In this document: piece by piece, positions 27,748 through 36,281 of the stretch | Layout: every line of letters starts with the position of its first letter | Numbering within the stretch: position 1 is the first letter of the stretch | Assembly (NCBI RefSeq): GCF_900103165.1 | Contig: NZ_FNKY01000001.1 | Span: 1,922,001-1,986,000 of the forward strand | Length of the DNA stretch: 64,000 nucleotides | Reading direction: 5' to 3' | Source: Nitrosospira multiformis | GTDB lineage: Bacteria; Pseudomonadota; Gammaproteobacteria; Burkholderiales; Nitrosomonadaceae | Notes under the pieces: generated by a model | What the model was told of the DNA's origin: nothing | The model's database searches: none | Seen by the model: the letters and a program-made list of their open reading frames with translations, nothing else | Program-made: the position numbers and the translations under genes

Positions 27748-28374
27748 CTGTTGGAGTCTTACCACAATCAGTCACCGCAAAGCGCAAAAAGTCTGACCGG
27801 GGTGATCTGTTTTCGATTTTCGCGGGTCATAAGGGGTGAGCACATCATCGCCTCGTCCAATTGGATGGGCCTCAACTCCAGCCATCCAAAGAGAAATCGA
27901 ACATTGAGCAACACAGCCGGACGGGAGCGCAATTCAGCATCTCGCGCTTAGCGTACCGGTATGCGCCATTGCTCGATCTTTGCCCTCACTTTGTTGCCAA
28001 GCTTGGCGTAAGCAGCAGGGGAGCCCACGCCAGCACCTATAGTTCCTAAAGCCTACGACATCCCTGTTAGCTCGCAGGAAGATGGACTCAACCACTTCGG
28101 ACGCGAGATAGGCATCTGCTGGGTGACGGTGACCCTATTCAATATTCTGTTCACCATACTGTCGGTGGAAATTCACTTTCTGATGGGGTACCGGGCCGCG
28201 GTGCGGTCACGATGCTTCTAGCCGTTTATACCGTGTCGCAAGTCGGTCGCCGCAAAGTACAAAAAAAGTTTGGTCGGGGTGGTCTGTTTTCGATTCTCGC
28301 GGGTCATAGTAAATGAGCATCAAAACCATTCTCATAATTAGATCGGCGTTTACTCTAATCAGAAAACGACAAGA
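27748..28374. other. Intergenic region with fecR 3' duplication
   Basis: 627 bases with no intact gene. A block at about 27770-27843 just after fecR (CCGCAAAG ... GATCTGTTTTCGATTTTCGC) recurs with changes at 28232-28316. Between them lies a decayed copy of the fecR 3' end (see separate entry). The order fecR end-block-fecR end-block shows a tandem duplication of this segment that has since decayed. Confidence 0.65.
28085..28222 (+). pseudogene. fecR 3'-end remnant
   Basis: Encodes FNILFTILSVEIHFLMGYRA followed by AVRSRCF and a stop, aligning with the last 32 residues of the FecR protein (RILDILRSTLPIEIHFLTRYW ... RPRHS). The upstream part of the gene is unrecognisable. It is the leftover of a second fecR copy. 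Confidence 0.7.
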
Positions 28375-28617
28375 ATGAATTTATCAATTGCGGCGGCGGC
28401 TAAATGCCAATTATTACGTAAATCGACTACCAATGAAGATTTGGTGTGGAATGCCGCAGTGGAATGGGTGATGCGCGGGCATGAAATTCTAACTCCGGAT
28501 GAGCTTATAGAATTGATGACCTGGTTGAAAGCAGATCCTGCTCATTTGGCTGCTTATGATGAGGCCTCATATCTTTGGAAACTCACCGGGATTGCAATGC
28601 AAAAAACAGATTATTGA
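28375..28617 (+). CDS. Stand-alone FecR N-terminal (DUF4880) domain
   Basis: 80 residues: LVWNAAVEWVMRGHEILTPDELIELMTWLKADPAHLAAYDEASYLWKL is the sigma-binding DUF4880 domain of FecR proteins, but the chain ends right after it, with no TM or periplasmic part. It lies 33 bases before the TonB receptor. It could be a truncated fecR or a working soluble anti-sigma factor that lacks the signal-sensing half. The sequence differs from the complete FecR upstream, so it is a different paralogue rather than its direct duplicate. Confidence 0.75.
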   Translation: MNLSIAAAAKCQLLRKSTTNEDLVWNAAVEWVMRGHEILTPDELIELMTWLKADPAHLAAYDEASYLWKLTGIAMQKTDY

Positions 28618-28650
28618 TATTTATAAATTTTAATAGAAGGGGAGAATACT

Positions 28651-31182
28651 GTGTCACTTAGCCATATCAGCCATTGGGAATCCGGGCGCGGTTGGGTCAT
28701 TGCGAATGTCAGGCAAGGCTCAAGAAATCGTTGCCGGATTCCGTTTCCTTTATTGCAAACGCTGCAGTGTGGATTAATCTGCTTTGGAGTGGGCGCTGCG
28801 ATGATGCTTCCGCAAAACGTTTTAGCCGAGTCTGCGACCAGTAGCACAGCGTCCAACGGACTTGCAGTTCATCAGTTCAATATTTCTTCAGGGCCACTGG
28901 AAACGGCACTTAATGCGCTTGCAAAACAAGCAATGATACCTATTTCATTCGACAACCTGGATGTAAAAGATAAAACTGCCCAGGAACTGAAGGGCAGTTT
29001 TACTGCGCAGGCCGGGTTGAATCATCTGCTGTCCGGAAGCGGCCTGGAAGCCGTCGCACAATCGGGTGGCTATATCGTCAGGAAATCCGCCATAACAGCT
29101 AATCAGCCCGCGACACTGCCACCGGTCAATGTCACTGCACAGCCCATCATAGGCCCGACGGATGGCTATATGGCCACGAAAAGTTACACCGCGACTCGGA
29201 CCGATACCCCCTTGCGCGATGTCCCGCAATCCATCACCGTGGTGACCAAGGATTTGATTAAAGATCAAAATATACTGAGCATGGATGCTGCAGTGCGCTA
29301 CGTGCCGGGTGTCGGTATATCGCAAGGGGAAGGCAATCGGGATGCAGTGATTTTCCGCGGCAACAATTCAACGGGAGATTTTTTTGTGGATGGGTTGCGC
29401 GATGACGTTCAATATATTCGCGATTTTTACAACACTGACCGGATTGAAGTCCTGAAAGGAGCCAATGGCATGATTTTCGGCCGTGGCGGCGGCGGGGGCG
29501 TGATCAATCGCGTCACCAAGCAAGCCAGCTGGACGCCGATTACCGAGATTGGGGCGACGTATGGGTCCTATAGTCAGAAACGGGTGACCGTCGACATCGG
29601 CCGGGCCATCAACGAGGTGGCTGCGTTTCGACTCAATGCCATGTATGAGCACTCGAACAGCTTCCGTAATGGCTTTGAGCTGGAGCGTGGCGGGGTCAAT
29701 CCCACGTTTACCATCAAGCCCACCGCGCGAACCACGGTTATCCTGGGCGGCGAATACTTTACCGACAACCGCACCGCAGATCGCGGCATCCCCTCTTTTG
29801 GGGCCACATTCGCGGGTGGAGGCATGCCCGGGGTCGTGGCTTCAGGCCGCCCCTCCGATACCCATCGGTCGACATTCTTTGGTAATGCGGCCACCAGCCC
29901 GACCCATACCGACGTCTGGGCATTAAACTCGACCCTCGAGCATGCGTTCGACAATGGGCTCACCGTGCGTAATCGCACACGTTATGCCAATTACGACAAG
30001 TTCTATCAGAACGTTTTTGCCAACGGTCCGGCCACGGCCCAGGATGCCACCGGAACGGTAGCCATCGCGGCATATAACAATGCGACTCAGCGCGACAATA
30101 TCTTTAACCAGACGGATTTCCTGTACACGCTGAATACCTGGGGGATAAAGCACGAGTTCATGACCGGCGTGGAGTACGGCCGGCAGGTGACGACTAATCT
30201 GCGTAATACCGGGTTTTTCAATAATACCGCTACCAGTGTGAATGTCCCTTTTTTCAACCCCCTGGCCTTGACGCCCATCACCTACCGGCCCAATGCCACC
30301 GACGCCAACAATCACGGTGTGGTGGAGGTAGTGGGCGTCTATTTGCAAGATCAGATTACGCTCCATCCCCAGCTCAAAGCGGTCCTGGGCATACGCTACG
30401 ATAACTTTGACACGAATTTCGTCAACAACCGTACCAGTACCCGGATCCATACCACCGATAATTTGGTCTCGCCCCGAGCGGGGCTGATTTACAAGCCCAT
30501 CGAAACGATGTCGATCTACGGCAACTACAGCCTGGCCTATGTCCCGCGCGCCGGAGACCAGCTCTCCTCGCTGACGCCGACCAACGCAGCACTTAAACCG
30601 GAACAGTTCATGAATCTGGAGGTGGGCGCAAAATGGGATATCCGTCCCGACCTGTCCCTGACTACGGCGTTGTATCAGTTGGAACGCAATAATGTCATCG
30701 TTCCCGTTCCCAATGATCCTACCCGGACCATGCTGGTTGACGGTCAGCGTGCCAGAGGCGCCGAAGTGGGCTTGATGGGCCGCATCACCCCGCAATGGAG
30801 TGTCATGGGAGGCTACGCCTATACGGATGCCGAGATCACCAAGACCCAATCACTCACTGCCCAGGCGGGTGCGGTCGTGGCGCAGGTCCCCAAACATACC
30901 TTCTCGATGTGGAATCGCTATGATTTCGCGCCCTGGCTGGGCTTGGCTCTTGGGGTAGTTCATCGCACCCACATGTACGCCGCGGTGGATAATACCGTGC
31001 TATTGCCGGGCTTCACGCGACTGGACTCAGCCATGTACGTCAGGCTCAACAAGACGCTGCGCGTCCAGGCGAATATCGAGAATATCGCCGATATCGAATA
31101 TGTCGCATCTGCCAACAATAACAACAACATCATGCCGGGTGCGCCGCGCATCTATCGCTTGACGGTTGTTGCCAATTTCTAG
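28651..31182 (+). CDS. TonB-dependent siderophore receptor with STN signalling domain
   Basis: 843 residues from a GTG with AAGGGGAGA upstream. A long signal peptide (cleavage near LAESAT, about 57), an STN domain (about 72-148, FNISSGPLETALNALAKQA ... LLSGSGLEAV), a plug (about 178-300, DTPLRDVPQSITVVTKDLI, DRIEVLKGANGMIFGRGG) and a 22-strand barrel ending in the aromatic VVANF. This is the FecA/FpvA transducer class: ligand binding signals through the STN domain to FecR and FecI. The plug is of the ferrichrome/ferrioxamine/pyoverdine-like TIGR01783 type. The ligand cannot be named. Confidence 0.95.
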   Translation: MSLSHISHWESGRGWVIANVRQGSRNRCRIPFPLLQTLQCGLICFGVGAAMMLPQNVLAESATSSTASNGLAVHQFNISSGPLETALNALAKQAMIPISFDNLDVKDKTAQELKGSFTAQAGLNHLLSGSGLEAVAQSGGYIVRKSAITANQPATLPPVNVTAQPIIGPTDGYMATKSYTATRTDTPLRDVPQSITVVTKDLIKDQNILSMDAAVRYVPGVGISQGEGNRDAVIFRGNNSTGDFFVDGLRDDVQYIRDFYNTDRIEVLKGANGMIFGRGGGGGVINRVTKQASWTPITEIGATYGSYSQKRVTVDIGRAINEVAAFRLNAMYEHSNSFRNGFELERGGVNPTFTIKPTARTTVILGGEYFTDNRTADRGIPSFGATFAGGGMPGVVASGRPSDTHRSTFFGNAATSPTHTDVWALNSTLEHAFDNGLTVRNRTRYANYDKFYQNVFANGPATAQDATGTVAIAAYNNATQRDNIFNQTDFLYTLNTWGIKHEFMTGVEYGRQVTTNLRNTGFFNNTATSVNVPFFNPLALTPITYRPNATDANNHGVVEVVGVYLQDQITLHPQLKAVLGIRYDNFDTNFVNNRTSTRIHTTDNLVSPRAGLIYKPIETMSIYGNYSLAYVPRAGDQLSSLTPTNAALKPEQFMNLEVGAKWDIRPDLSLTTALYQLERNNVIVPVPNDPTRTMLVDGQRARGAEVGLMGRITPQWSVMGGYAYTDAEITKTQSLTAQAGAVVAQVPKHTFSMWNRYDFAPWLGLALGVVHRTHMYAAVDNTVLLPGFTRLDSAMYVRLNKTLRVQANIENIADIEYVASANNNNNIMPGAPRIYRLTVVANF

Positions 31183-31203
31183 ATTCGGATTCGGAATCGT
31201 TCA

Positions 31204-31299
31204 GGTATGCCCCATTCATGAATATCCCAACTGGGAATTAGTGAATGGGGCATCTTGAATGCTCTGCCTAAAAAATGCTATCCCAAAATGGGGCATACC
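31204..31299. terminator. Nested inverted repeats after the receptor gene
   Basis: GGTATGCCCCATT (31204-31216) pairs perfectly with AATGGGGCATACC (31287-31299). An additional copy of the arm (AATGGGGCAT, 31244-31253) allows an alternative shorter hairpin. There is no T run, so this may be a Rho-independent terminator substitute, an RNA switch-like structure or an element end. Confidence 0.45.
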
Positions 31300-31540
31300 T
31301 TAACTCTAGCGGGTTTCATAGATGCATAAATACGCTGGCATAGAATCTATTGAGCGAATAATTGTTAGAAGTAACAAGTATTAAGATAGCTGATGGCTTG
31401 ATGTAAATTCAATCCAAATATTCCCTCTCTTTTGGCAGGGAAGCCTTTGCCTAGGCGGGATGGTAACTTTTATCAATTGATAAGCCCCCAGGATTTTGCC
31501 TACAAGGTGTCCGATCCTGGGCCTTTGGGATATCTTCGAA

Positions 31541-32452
31541 ATGCATATTTTCAAACAGCAGTTCTCTATCCTGAGAATTGCTATGCTTTATTTGGCGTTA
31601 CTCTCTGCGGGCGCGATAGCATTGTTGTCATACCGAAACATCCAGGCGGGGGAAAAAGCTAATGAGTAGTATAGGATCAGTCAACGAGTAGTCAATCTCA
31701 GCCAGGAAATACTTTCCTAGGGCCTGTTAACACTTATTTTGCACCCGCGACGGCGACGGATTTCATCCAGCACGAGGCATGAGCCGTGCGGCGGAGCAGG
31801 CCTCCGTAAGCAGCGAGTAACGAAGGGCTGGATGAAAGCCGTCCCGTCCCTTCGGGTTGCGCACAAAAAACGCGGATGCCGCGTTACGAAGTTTGGTCAT
31901 AGGCCTGCTATGGCCTGCGCTTCGCGCCTTGCCTCCGCGTTTTTTGTGTAGCAACGCGGGTGCGAAATAAGTGTTAACAGGCCCTAGCTTAAGGATGCTG
32001 AAACTGGGCAGCGTGAATTTATTCTGACGGGTGAAGAACAATACCTTGAGCCATATAATCATGCCGTCGGGGCCATACCGGAGTTGCTGGAGCAATTCGA
32101 GACCCAAGTTAGCACGTCTAAATTGGATCAATTTGAGAATATGCGAAATCTAGAACCGGTGGTTTTAGCCAAACTTGCCGAGTTGAGAGATGCCCTTGAG
32201 CTCAGTCGATCAAACCGACAAATGGAAGTAAAGAAAATCCTTGAGTCGGATCGCGGGGTAATGCTTATGAATGAAATTCGCGGTCATTGTGTTGCCATCG
32301 ACGAAATTGCAAAAATTCGCATTGCAGGATCTGTCGCTGCGGCAGAGAAAAGTTCAAGTATCTTAAGATTGATGAGCATGTCCGCCAGCATTCTTCTCTT
32401 TGTTTTTCTTTCCATCTCAGCGGTAGCTACCTTTCATCACGACGCGCCGTAA
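31541..32452 (+). pseudogene. CHASE3-domain sensor, interrupted by a MITE
   Basis: From ATG 31541 the frame reads a TM helix (MLYLALLSAGAIALLSYRN), then QAGEKANE, an in-frame TAG, ISQRVVNLSQEILS, then the MITE. It resumes after the element with LKDAETGQREFILTGEEQYL, the signature of a CHASE3 extracellular domain, and ends in a second TM helix (SASILLFVFLSISAVATF) and a stop. HAMP and kinase or cyclase parts are missing. Removing the element restores continuity but leaves two stops (TGG to TAG, and a TAG at the target site), so the gene was already dying or has decayed since. Confidence 0.8.
31720..31984. mobile_element. MITE-like element with about 30-bp terminal inverted repeats
   Basis: A 265-base element begins GGGCCTGTTAACACTTAT and ends with the inverse of the same sequence; the match extends about 30 bases with one mismatch. 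TA flanks both ends as a target duplication. The interior has two further palindromic pairs: ATTTCATCCAGC with GCTGGATGAAA, and CACAAAAAACGCGG with CCGCGTTTTTTGTG. No coding capacity. The host transposase is not in this window. Confidence 0.85.
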
Positions 32453-32515
32453 AGTGCCTCCCGGACCGGCCACACCAAAAAGCGTGGAACCCGAGCCCTT
32501 TAGTACCTCGATACG
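32431..32515 (-). pseudogene. TonB-dependent receptor plug remnant
   Basis: On the minus strand the codons read RIEVLKGSGSTLFGVAGPGG, the conserved end of a receptor plug. Stops interrupt both sides within 60 bases. It overlaps the end of the CHASE3 pseudogene on the other strand, so the two were joined by a rearrangement. Confidence 0.7.
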
Positions 32516-32822
32516 CTGACAAATTAGCCACGGCAGTTATGATCGCCAGTCCTATGCCGAACTCATGGTGGACCGGTCGTCGTCGGGCGTAATTCATTCT
32601 TAAGGCAGGATAATGCTTTGTTGTGGAAGTCCGGTCGATGGTGGCTGATGATTTCATCACCAAGCCTTTAAATGAACGGCCGTACGAACCTCCGTATGCA
32701 GTTTGCATGCAATGCCGGTATCTGTTTAACAACCAGTGAGGAGTCGTTCTTGTGACTGTGAGCTTGGGAGTCACGACTGGGAGCATACGATTGCATTATA
32801 GCTCTTTCTAATCATAACCATT
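32516..32822. other. Unassigned DNA between pseudogene debris and Fur box
   Basis: About 300 bases. No gene or RNA that I can support. The minus strand keeps an open frame across part of it but only the receptor remnant resembles a known protein. Confidence 0.3.
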
Positions 32823-32841
32823 GACAATGATTCTCATTCGC
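32823..32841 (+). promoter_or_regulatory. Fur box
   Basis: GACAATGATTCTCATTCGC matches 14 of 19 positions of the classical Fur operator GATAATGATAATCATTATC. It lies 336 bases before the start of the PEP-CTERM / TonB receptor / chelatase operon, so iron would repress that operon; the long leader between is structured. Confidence 0.75.
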
Positions 32842-32882
32842 ATATTATGTCCATCGGAATTGAGAATTAATATTTACTTTTA

Positions 32883-33017
32883 GACCTTTTATTGTAGGTC
32901 AAACTTTTTAGTATCTGAAGCAGATTAGTAAACCGGCACCCCGGTTTTCCCGCCAGCCGTCGGATGTTCCATCTGACAAAGCCAGCTGCCCATGAAGCCT
33001 TTCGAAAGAAAGGCTTC
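32883..33017 (+). promoter_or_regulatory. Leader with five consecutive hairpins
   Basis: Read from 5' to 3': GACC/GGTC (32883-32900), ATCTG-AAG-CAGAT (32913-32925), AACCGG-CACC-CCGGTT (32931-32946), GTCGGATG-TTC-CATCTGAC (32959-32977, one G-U) and GAAGCCTTTC-GAAA-GAAAGGCTTC (32994-33017), the last with a GNRA tetraloop. None matches a riboswitch family I know, and there is no B12 box. It may be an untranslated regulatory leader; structure is by eye. Confidence 0.5.
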
Positions 33018-33176
33018 AGTATCACCTGCCAGCCAGATCTCACGATTTAAGCCAGCTCGATAAGAAGACGCACGCATACGCTTGATTATGTACCGCATCG
33101 ATACGTTGCAGGTATGTGCCGGGTTACGTAAAAGGCATACGCATATTTAATTCATTTATATATGGAGGGTTTTGAC

Positions 33177-33890
33177 GTGAAATTGAGAACTATGAGTGTA
33201 ATTGCCGGACTGCTGCTCGCGAGTCCAGCCCTTGCCGACATCACCAACGGGCCTGATCCTTATACTGCGGGTTTCGGCTTCGATAAGCCCGATGACGCCA
33301 CCGCTGCGTGGGGCGGCTGGACCCGCGGCGACGCGGGCACTGCCTATGCGGAGTGGGATACCTTTTCAGGTGCCCCCGGCACTCCCTATTCCACGGTTTA
33401 TGGCTCATCCGGGGTGAGCAACAGCACATTGACCTGGAATACCGTCACGTTTGCGGCAAGTACCTCGGGAAATCTGTACAGCTTCTCCGGCACCCAGGTG
33501 TATGACATCGATATCACGTCATCTACCGCGTTCAGCGGCCCCGTCACCGTCGCGCTACAGTTCGAGACCTGGGGCACTGCAATGGATTACAGCAGCATTC
33601 TGCTGAATGGCGCAGCGCCTACCAGCGGTGCCGTAACCTATTCCGACCCCGCATTTTCCAGCTCCATGGGGCCGGTCGAGCTGAACCAATATCTCGCAGT
33701 GTGGACGCTGAATTCGGCGCCCACTAATTTCCACATCGATCTGCAAAGCGCCGGCCCCCACCAGAGCTTTGCACAGGTTGCCGTGGATATCGCCGCTCCC
33801 ATACCGGAGCCTGGTGAATGGGCCATGCTGCTGGCCGGACTTGGCTTGATGGGCGCTATTGTCCGGCGACGTAACGCGAAAAGCGCCTGA
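33177..33890 (+). CDS. PEP-CTERM surface protein, first gene of receptor-chelatase operon
   Basis: About 237 residues. The GTG at 33177 is preferred over the ATG at 33162 because GGAGGG (33165-33170) sits 6 bases before it. A signal peptide (ending SPALAD) precedes a beta-rich domain (about 25-205) with no recognised family, and a PEP-CTERM tail (PIPEPGEWAMLLAGLGLMG, then RRRNAKSA) marks it for exosortase processing. It is 36 bases upstream of a TonB receptor gene, an arrangement that suggests a surface ligand-binding partner for the receptor; this is inference. Confidence 0.85.
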   Translation: MKLRTMSVIAGLLLASPALADITNGPDPYTAGFGFDKPDDATAAWGGWTRGDAGTAYAEWDTFSGAPGTPYSTVYGSSGVSNSTLTWNTVTFAASTSGNLYSFSGTQVYDIDITSSTAFSGPVTVALQFETWGTAMDYSSILLNGAAPTSGAVTYSDPAFSSSMGPVELNQYLAVWTLNSAPTNFHIDLQSAGPHQSFAQVAVDIAAPIPEPGEWAMLLAGLGLMGAIVRRRNAKSA

Positions 33891-33926
33891 TGCATAGCAA
33901 AGAGTGATTGTGCGCAGCCCAGCCAG

Positions 33927-36278
33927 ATGTTGCACGAATGTAAAGTCCGCCTTCTGGCGGGCGCGCTACTGATGCTTGCATGTACGGCATACGCCGAGAC
34001 CGCTATCAAACCGGTCTCTACTCCTTCTCCATGCGAGGGACGTGAACCTGAAGGTCCAGTCGCTCCCATGTCACCGGAATCCACTCCTGCAGCCGGTTCC
34101 CAGCTGACCGCGGGAGTCCCGTGCGTTGATTCCCCACCCAAAGAGGCGGAAGGCACCGGAAATATGCTCCGCACCATCTCGGTATCCGCTCCTCGGGTAG
34201 AGCGGGATATGAAAAACGTGCCCGTCACGCTAAACGTCATTTCCGCCGAAACGATCAAGGAACAGATGGCCACGTCGATCAAGGATCTGATCCGCTATGA
34301 GCCAGGCATCTCGGTGGGCAACAATCCATCCCGGTTCGGCCAGAGCGGCTTCAACATCCGGGGACTGGATGGAAACCGCATACTGATCCAGATGGATGGC
34401 ATACGTCAGCCGGATAATTTCATCATCGGCGGCTTCTCCAACGCCGGACGCAACATGGTCGATGTCGGCATGCTTTCCGGCGTTGAAATCCAGCGCGGGG
34501 CCGGCTCCTCATTGCAAGGTTCGGAGGGGTTGGGCGGTGTCGTATCCTTTCGATCACCCGAACCGGAAGATTTTCTGAAGGGCCGTTCCTTTGCCATCAG
34601 TCCCGAGGGTATCTATCAGAGCGTGGATCGCTCGCTGGGGCTTATCGGTACTGTGGCGGTTGGGAATGAATATCTCAAGCTGATGCTGCGAGGGGTTCAG
34701 CGCAACGGTCACGAAACCGCAAACATGGGCACGGTGGGCGGTACGGGCATCAATCGCACCAAACCCAATCCGCAGGATGTGGATACGATGAACGGGCTCG
34801 CCAAGCTCGTTTTCACCCCGTTTGCCGCCTACCGTGCGACGTTTGCGGCGGAAGGCTTCGAAAGAGTCGTGGATACCGATGTATTGTCCTTGCCAAGAGG
34901 TTTGACCGTTGGCCTTACGGCCAAAGATACGTATGACCGTAACCGCATTTCGCTCGATCAACGTATCGCGAACACGCCGCTGGGAATCATCAATTTAAAA
35001 CTCTATCAGCAGACAAGCAGGACTAAGCAGTACACGCATGATGAGCGTCTGCTGCGTTTTCTCGCGGGCAATCAAAATGCCTTGATTGAACGCTGGTTTG
35101 ATTTCAAGCAAACACTCACCGGCGCAAAGCTGCAAACGGAATCGGTATTTGAAATGTGGGGCGCCCACAGCCTGACCTGGGGTGGAGAAGCATTCCGTAC
35201 GGATACCATACAGGGACGTGACGGTCTGGACAGTAATCTCACGCTCGGCACACAGTCTAACCGGATTGGTCTGGAGGTGCTTCCGACGCGGGATTTCCCT
35301 CCATCAAGCGCTACGCAGTTGGCGGCATTCTTCCAGGATGAATGGTGGCTCTCCGATCGGGTAACCATCATCGCGGGACTGCGCTATGACAACTACTTTC
35401 TCAACCCCAAGCCTGATGCGCTCTATACGGCACGTAATCCAGGGGTAGATGTGGCCGATGTCAGGCTGAGCGCATTCTCTCCCAAACTTTCCGGCATCTG
35501 GCACATGGGACGCGGTTTCTCAGCCGTTGCCCAGTATTCGCAGGGGTTCCGGCCGCCGCCCTACAATGATGTGAATATCGGCTTTACCAATATGGGAGCA
35601 CGTTATACGGCGGTTGCCAATCCCAATCTGAAACCTGAAATCGTGCGTGGTGTCGAGCTATCGTTGCGTCATAACAGCGACAGGGGCACCGCATCTTTTA
35701 CCGCCTACGATAACCGGTACGAGGATTTCATCGACTCTTCGCGCCCACTTGTCTGTCCGGGCGATCCTCTCTGCGTGCCGGGATTATCGACATTCCAGTC
35801 CCGTAATCTGCCCCGGGTCCGCATCTATGGTTTTGAAGGCAGGCTGGACCAGCAGATTTACCCGGGATGGCGTTTGCGGGCCAGTTTCGCCTGGACAAAG
35901 GGACGCGATCTGGATACGGGGCTTCCCATTATTCAAGTCAATCCGGCCACCGGCGTACTTGGCCTGTCCTATGAACGAGGATCGCTACGCATTGAATCAC
36001 TTGTCACTGCCGCGATGAGCAAAACGGCCGGTGAATCAAGAGGGGTGGAACGTCTGCTGTTGCCGCCTGGTTATGCGGTGGTGGATCTCCTCGCCCACTG
36101 GAAATTCGCGCGAACCGGCAGGTTGTCCGTAGGGATATTCAATCTGCTGGACGAGAAATACTGGCAATGGGCAGATGTGCCGGTTAAAGATGTACACACA
36201 GCCGACTCGGTCGGCGGACCTGATCGCTATACGCGGCCCGGTCGTAACTTTTCCGCAAGCCTCAGTTATCAATTCTAA
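33927..36278 (+). CDS. TonB-dependent receptor, haem/haemoglobin type
   Basis: 783 residues. Signal peptide about 1-23, then a Pro/Ser-rich spacer with Cys, TonB-box-like MLRTISVSAPR (about 85), plug (about 92-215, VPVTLNVISAETIKEQMA ... FNIRGLDGNRILIQMDGIRQP), and a barrel ending SASLSYQF. The plug and the RYEPGISV motif match the haemoglobin/transferrin/lactoferrin family (TIGR01785/01786-like). It has no STN domain. It lies between a PEP-CTERM gene and a periplasmic chelatase gene under an apparent Fur box, so its substrate is likely haem or another metal complex. Confidence 0.9.
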   Translation: MLHECKVRLLAGALLMLACTAYAETAIKPVSTPSPCEGREPEGPVAPMSPESTPAAGSQLTAGVPCVDSPPKEAEGTGNMLRTISVSAPRVERDMKNVPVTLNVISAETIKEQMATSIKDLIRYEPGISVGNNPSRFGQSGFNIRGLDGNRILIQMDGIRQPDNFIIGGFSNAGRNMVDVGMLSGVEIQRGAGSSLQGSEGLGGVVSFRSPEPEDFLKGRSFAISPEGIYQSVDRSLGLIGTVAVGNEYLKLMLRGVQRNGHETANMGTVGGTGINRTKPNPQDVDTMNGLAKLVFTPFAAYRATFAAEGFERVVDTDVLSLPRGLTVGLTAKDTYDRNRISLDQRIANTPLGIINLKLYQQTSRTKQYTHDERLLRFLAGNQNALIERWFDFKQTLTGAKLQTESVFEMWGAHSLTWGGEAFRTDTIQGRDGLDSNLTLGTQSNRIGLEVLPTRDFPPSSATQLAAFFQDEWWLSDRVTIIAGLRYDNYFLNPKPDALYTARNPGVDVADVRLSAFSPKLSGIWHMGRGFSAVAQYSQGFRPPPYNDVNIGFTNMGARYTAVANPNLKPEIVRGVELSLRHNSDRGTASFTAYDNRYEDFIDSSRPLVCPGDPLCVPGLSTFQSRNLPRVRIYGFEGRLDQQIYPGWRLRASFAWTKGRDLDTGLPIIQVNPATGVLGLSYERGSLRIESLVTAAMSKTAGESRGVERLLLPPGYAVVDLLAHWKFARTGRLSVGIFNLLDEKYWQWADVPVKDVHTADSVGGPDRYTRPGRNFSASLSYQF

Positions 36279-36281
36279 ACC

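Noticed and set aside
29923-30849. 308-codon antisense frame within the TonB receptor gene
   Set aside because: Opposite strand of a well-supported receptor gene, no family resemblance.
31432-31662. 76-codon frame after the siderophore receptor
   Set aside because: It overlaps the CHASE3 pseudogene in another frame, starts with TTG without a ribosome site and has no recognisable pattern.
32084-32452. 122-codon frame taken as an independent gene
   Set aside because: It is the 3' part of the CHASE3 pseudogene; the frame continues upstream to the MITE boundary.
32883-33160. Cobalamin riboswitch in the leader of the receptor-chelatase operon
   Set aside because: No B12-box or cobalamin core motif is visible; only generic hairpins.
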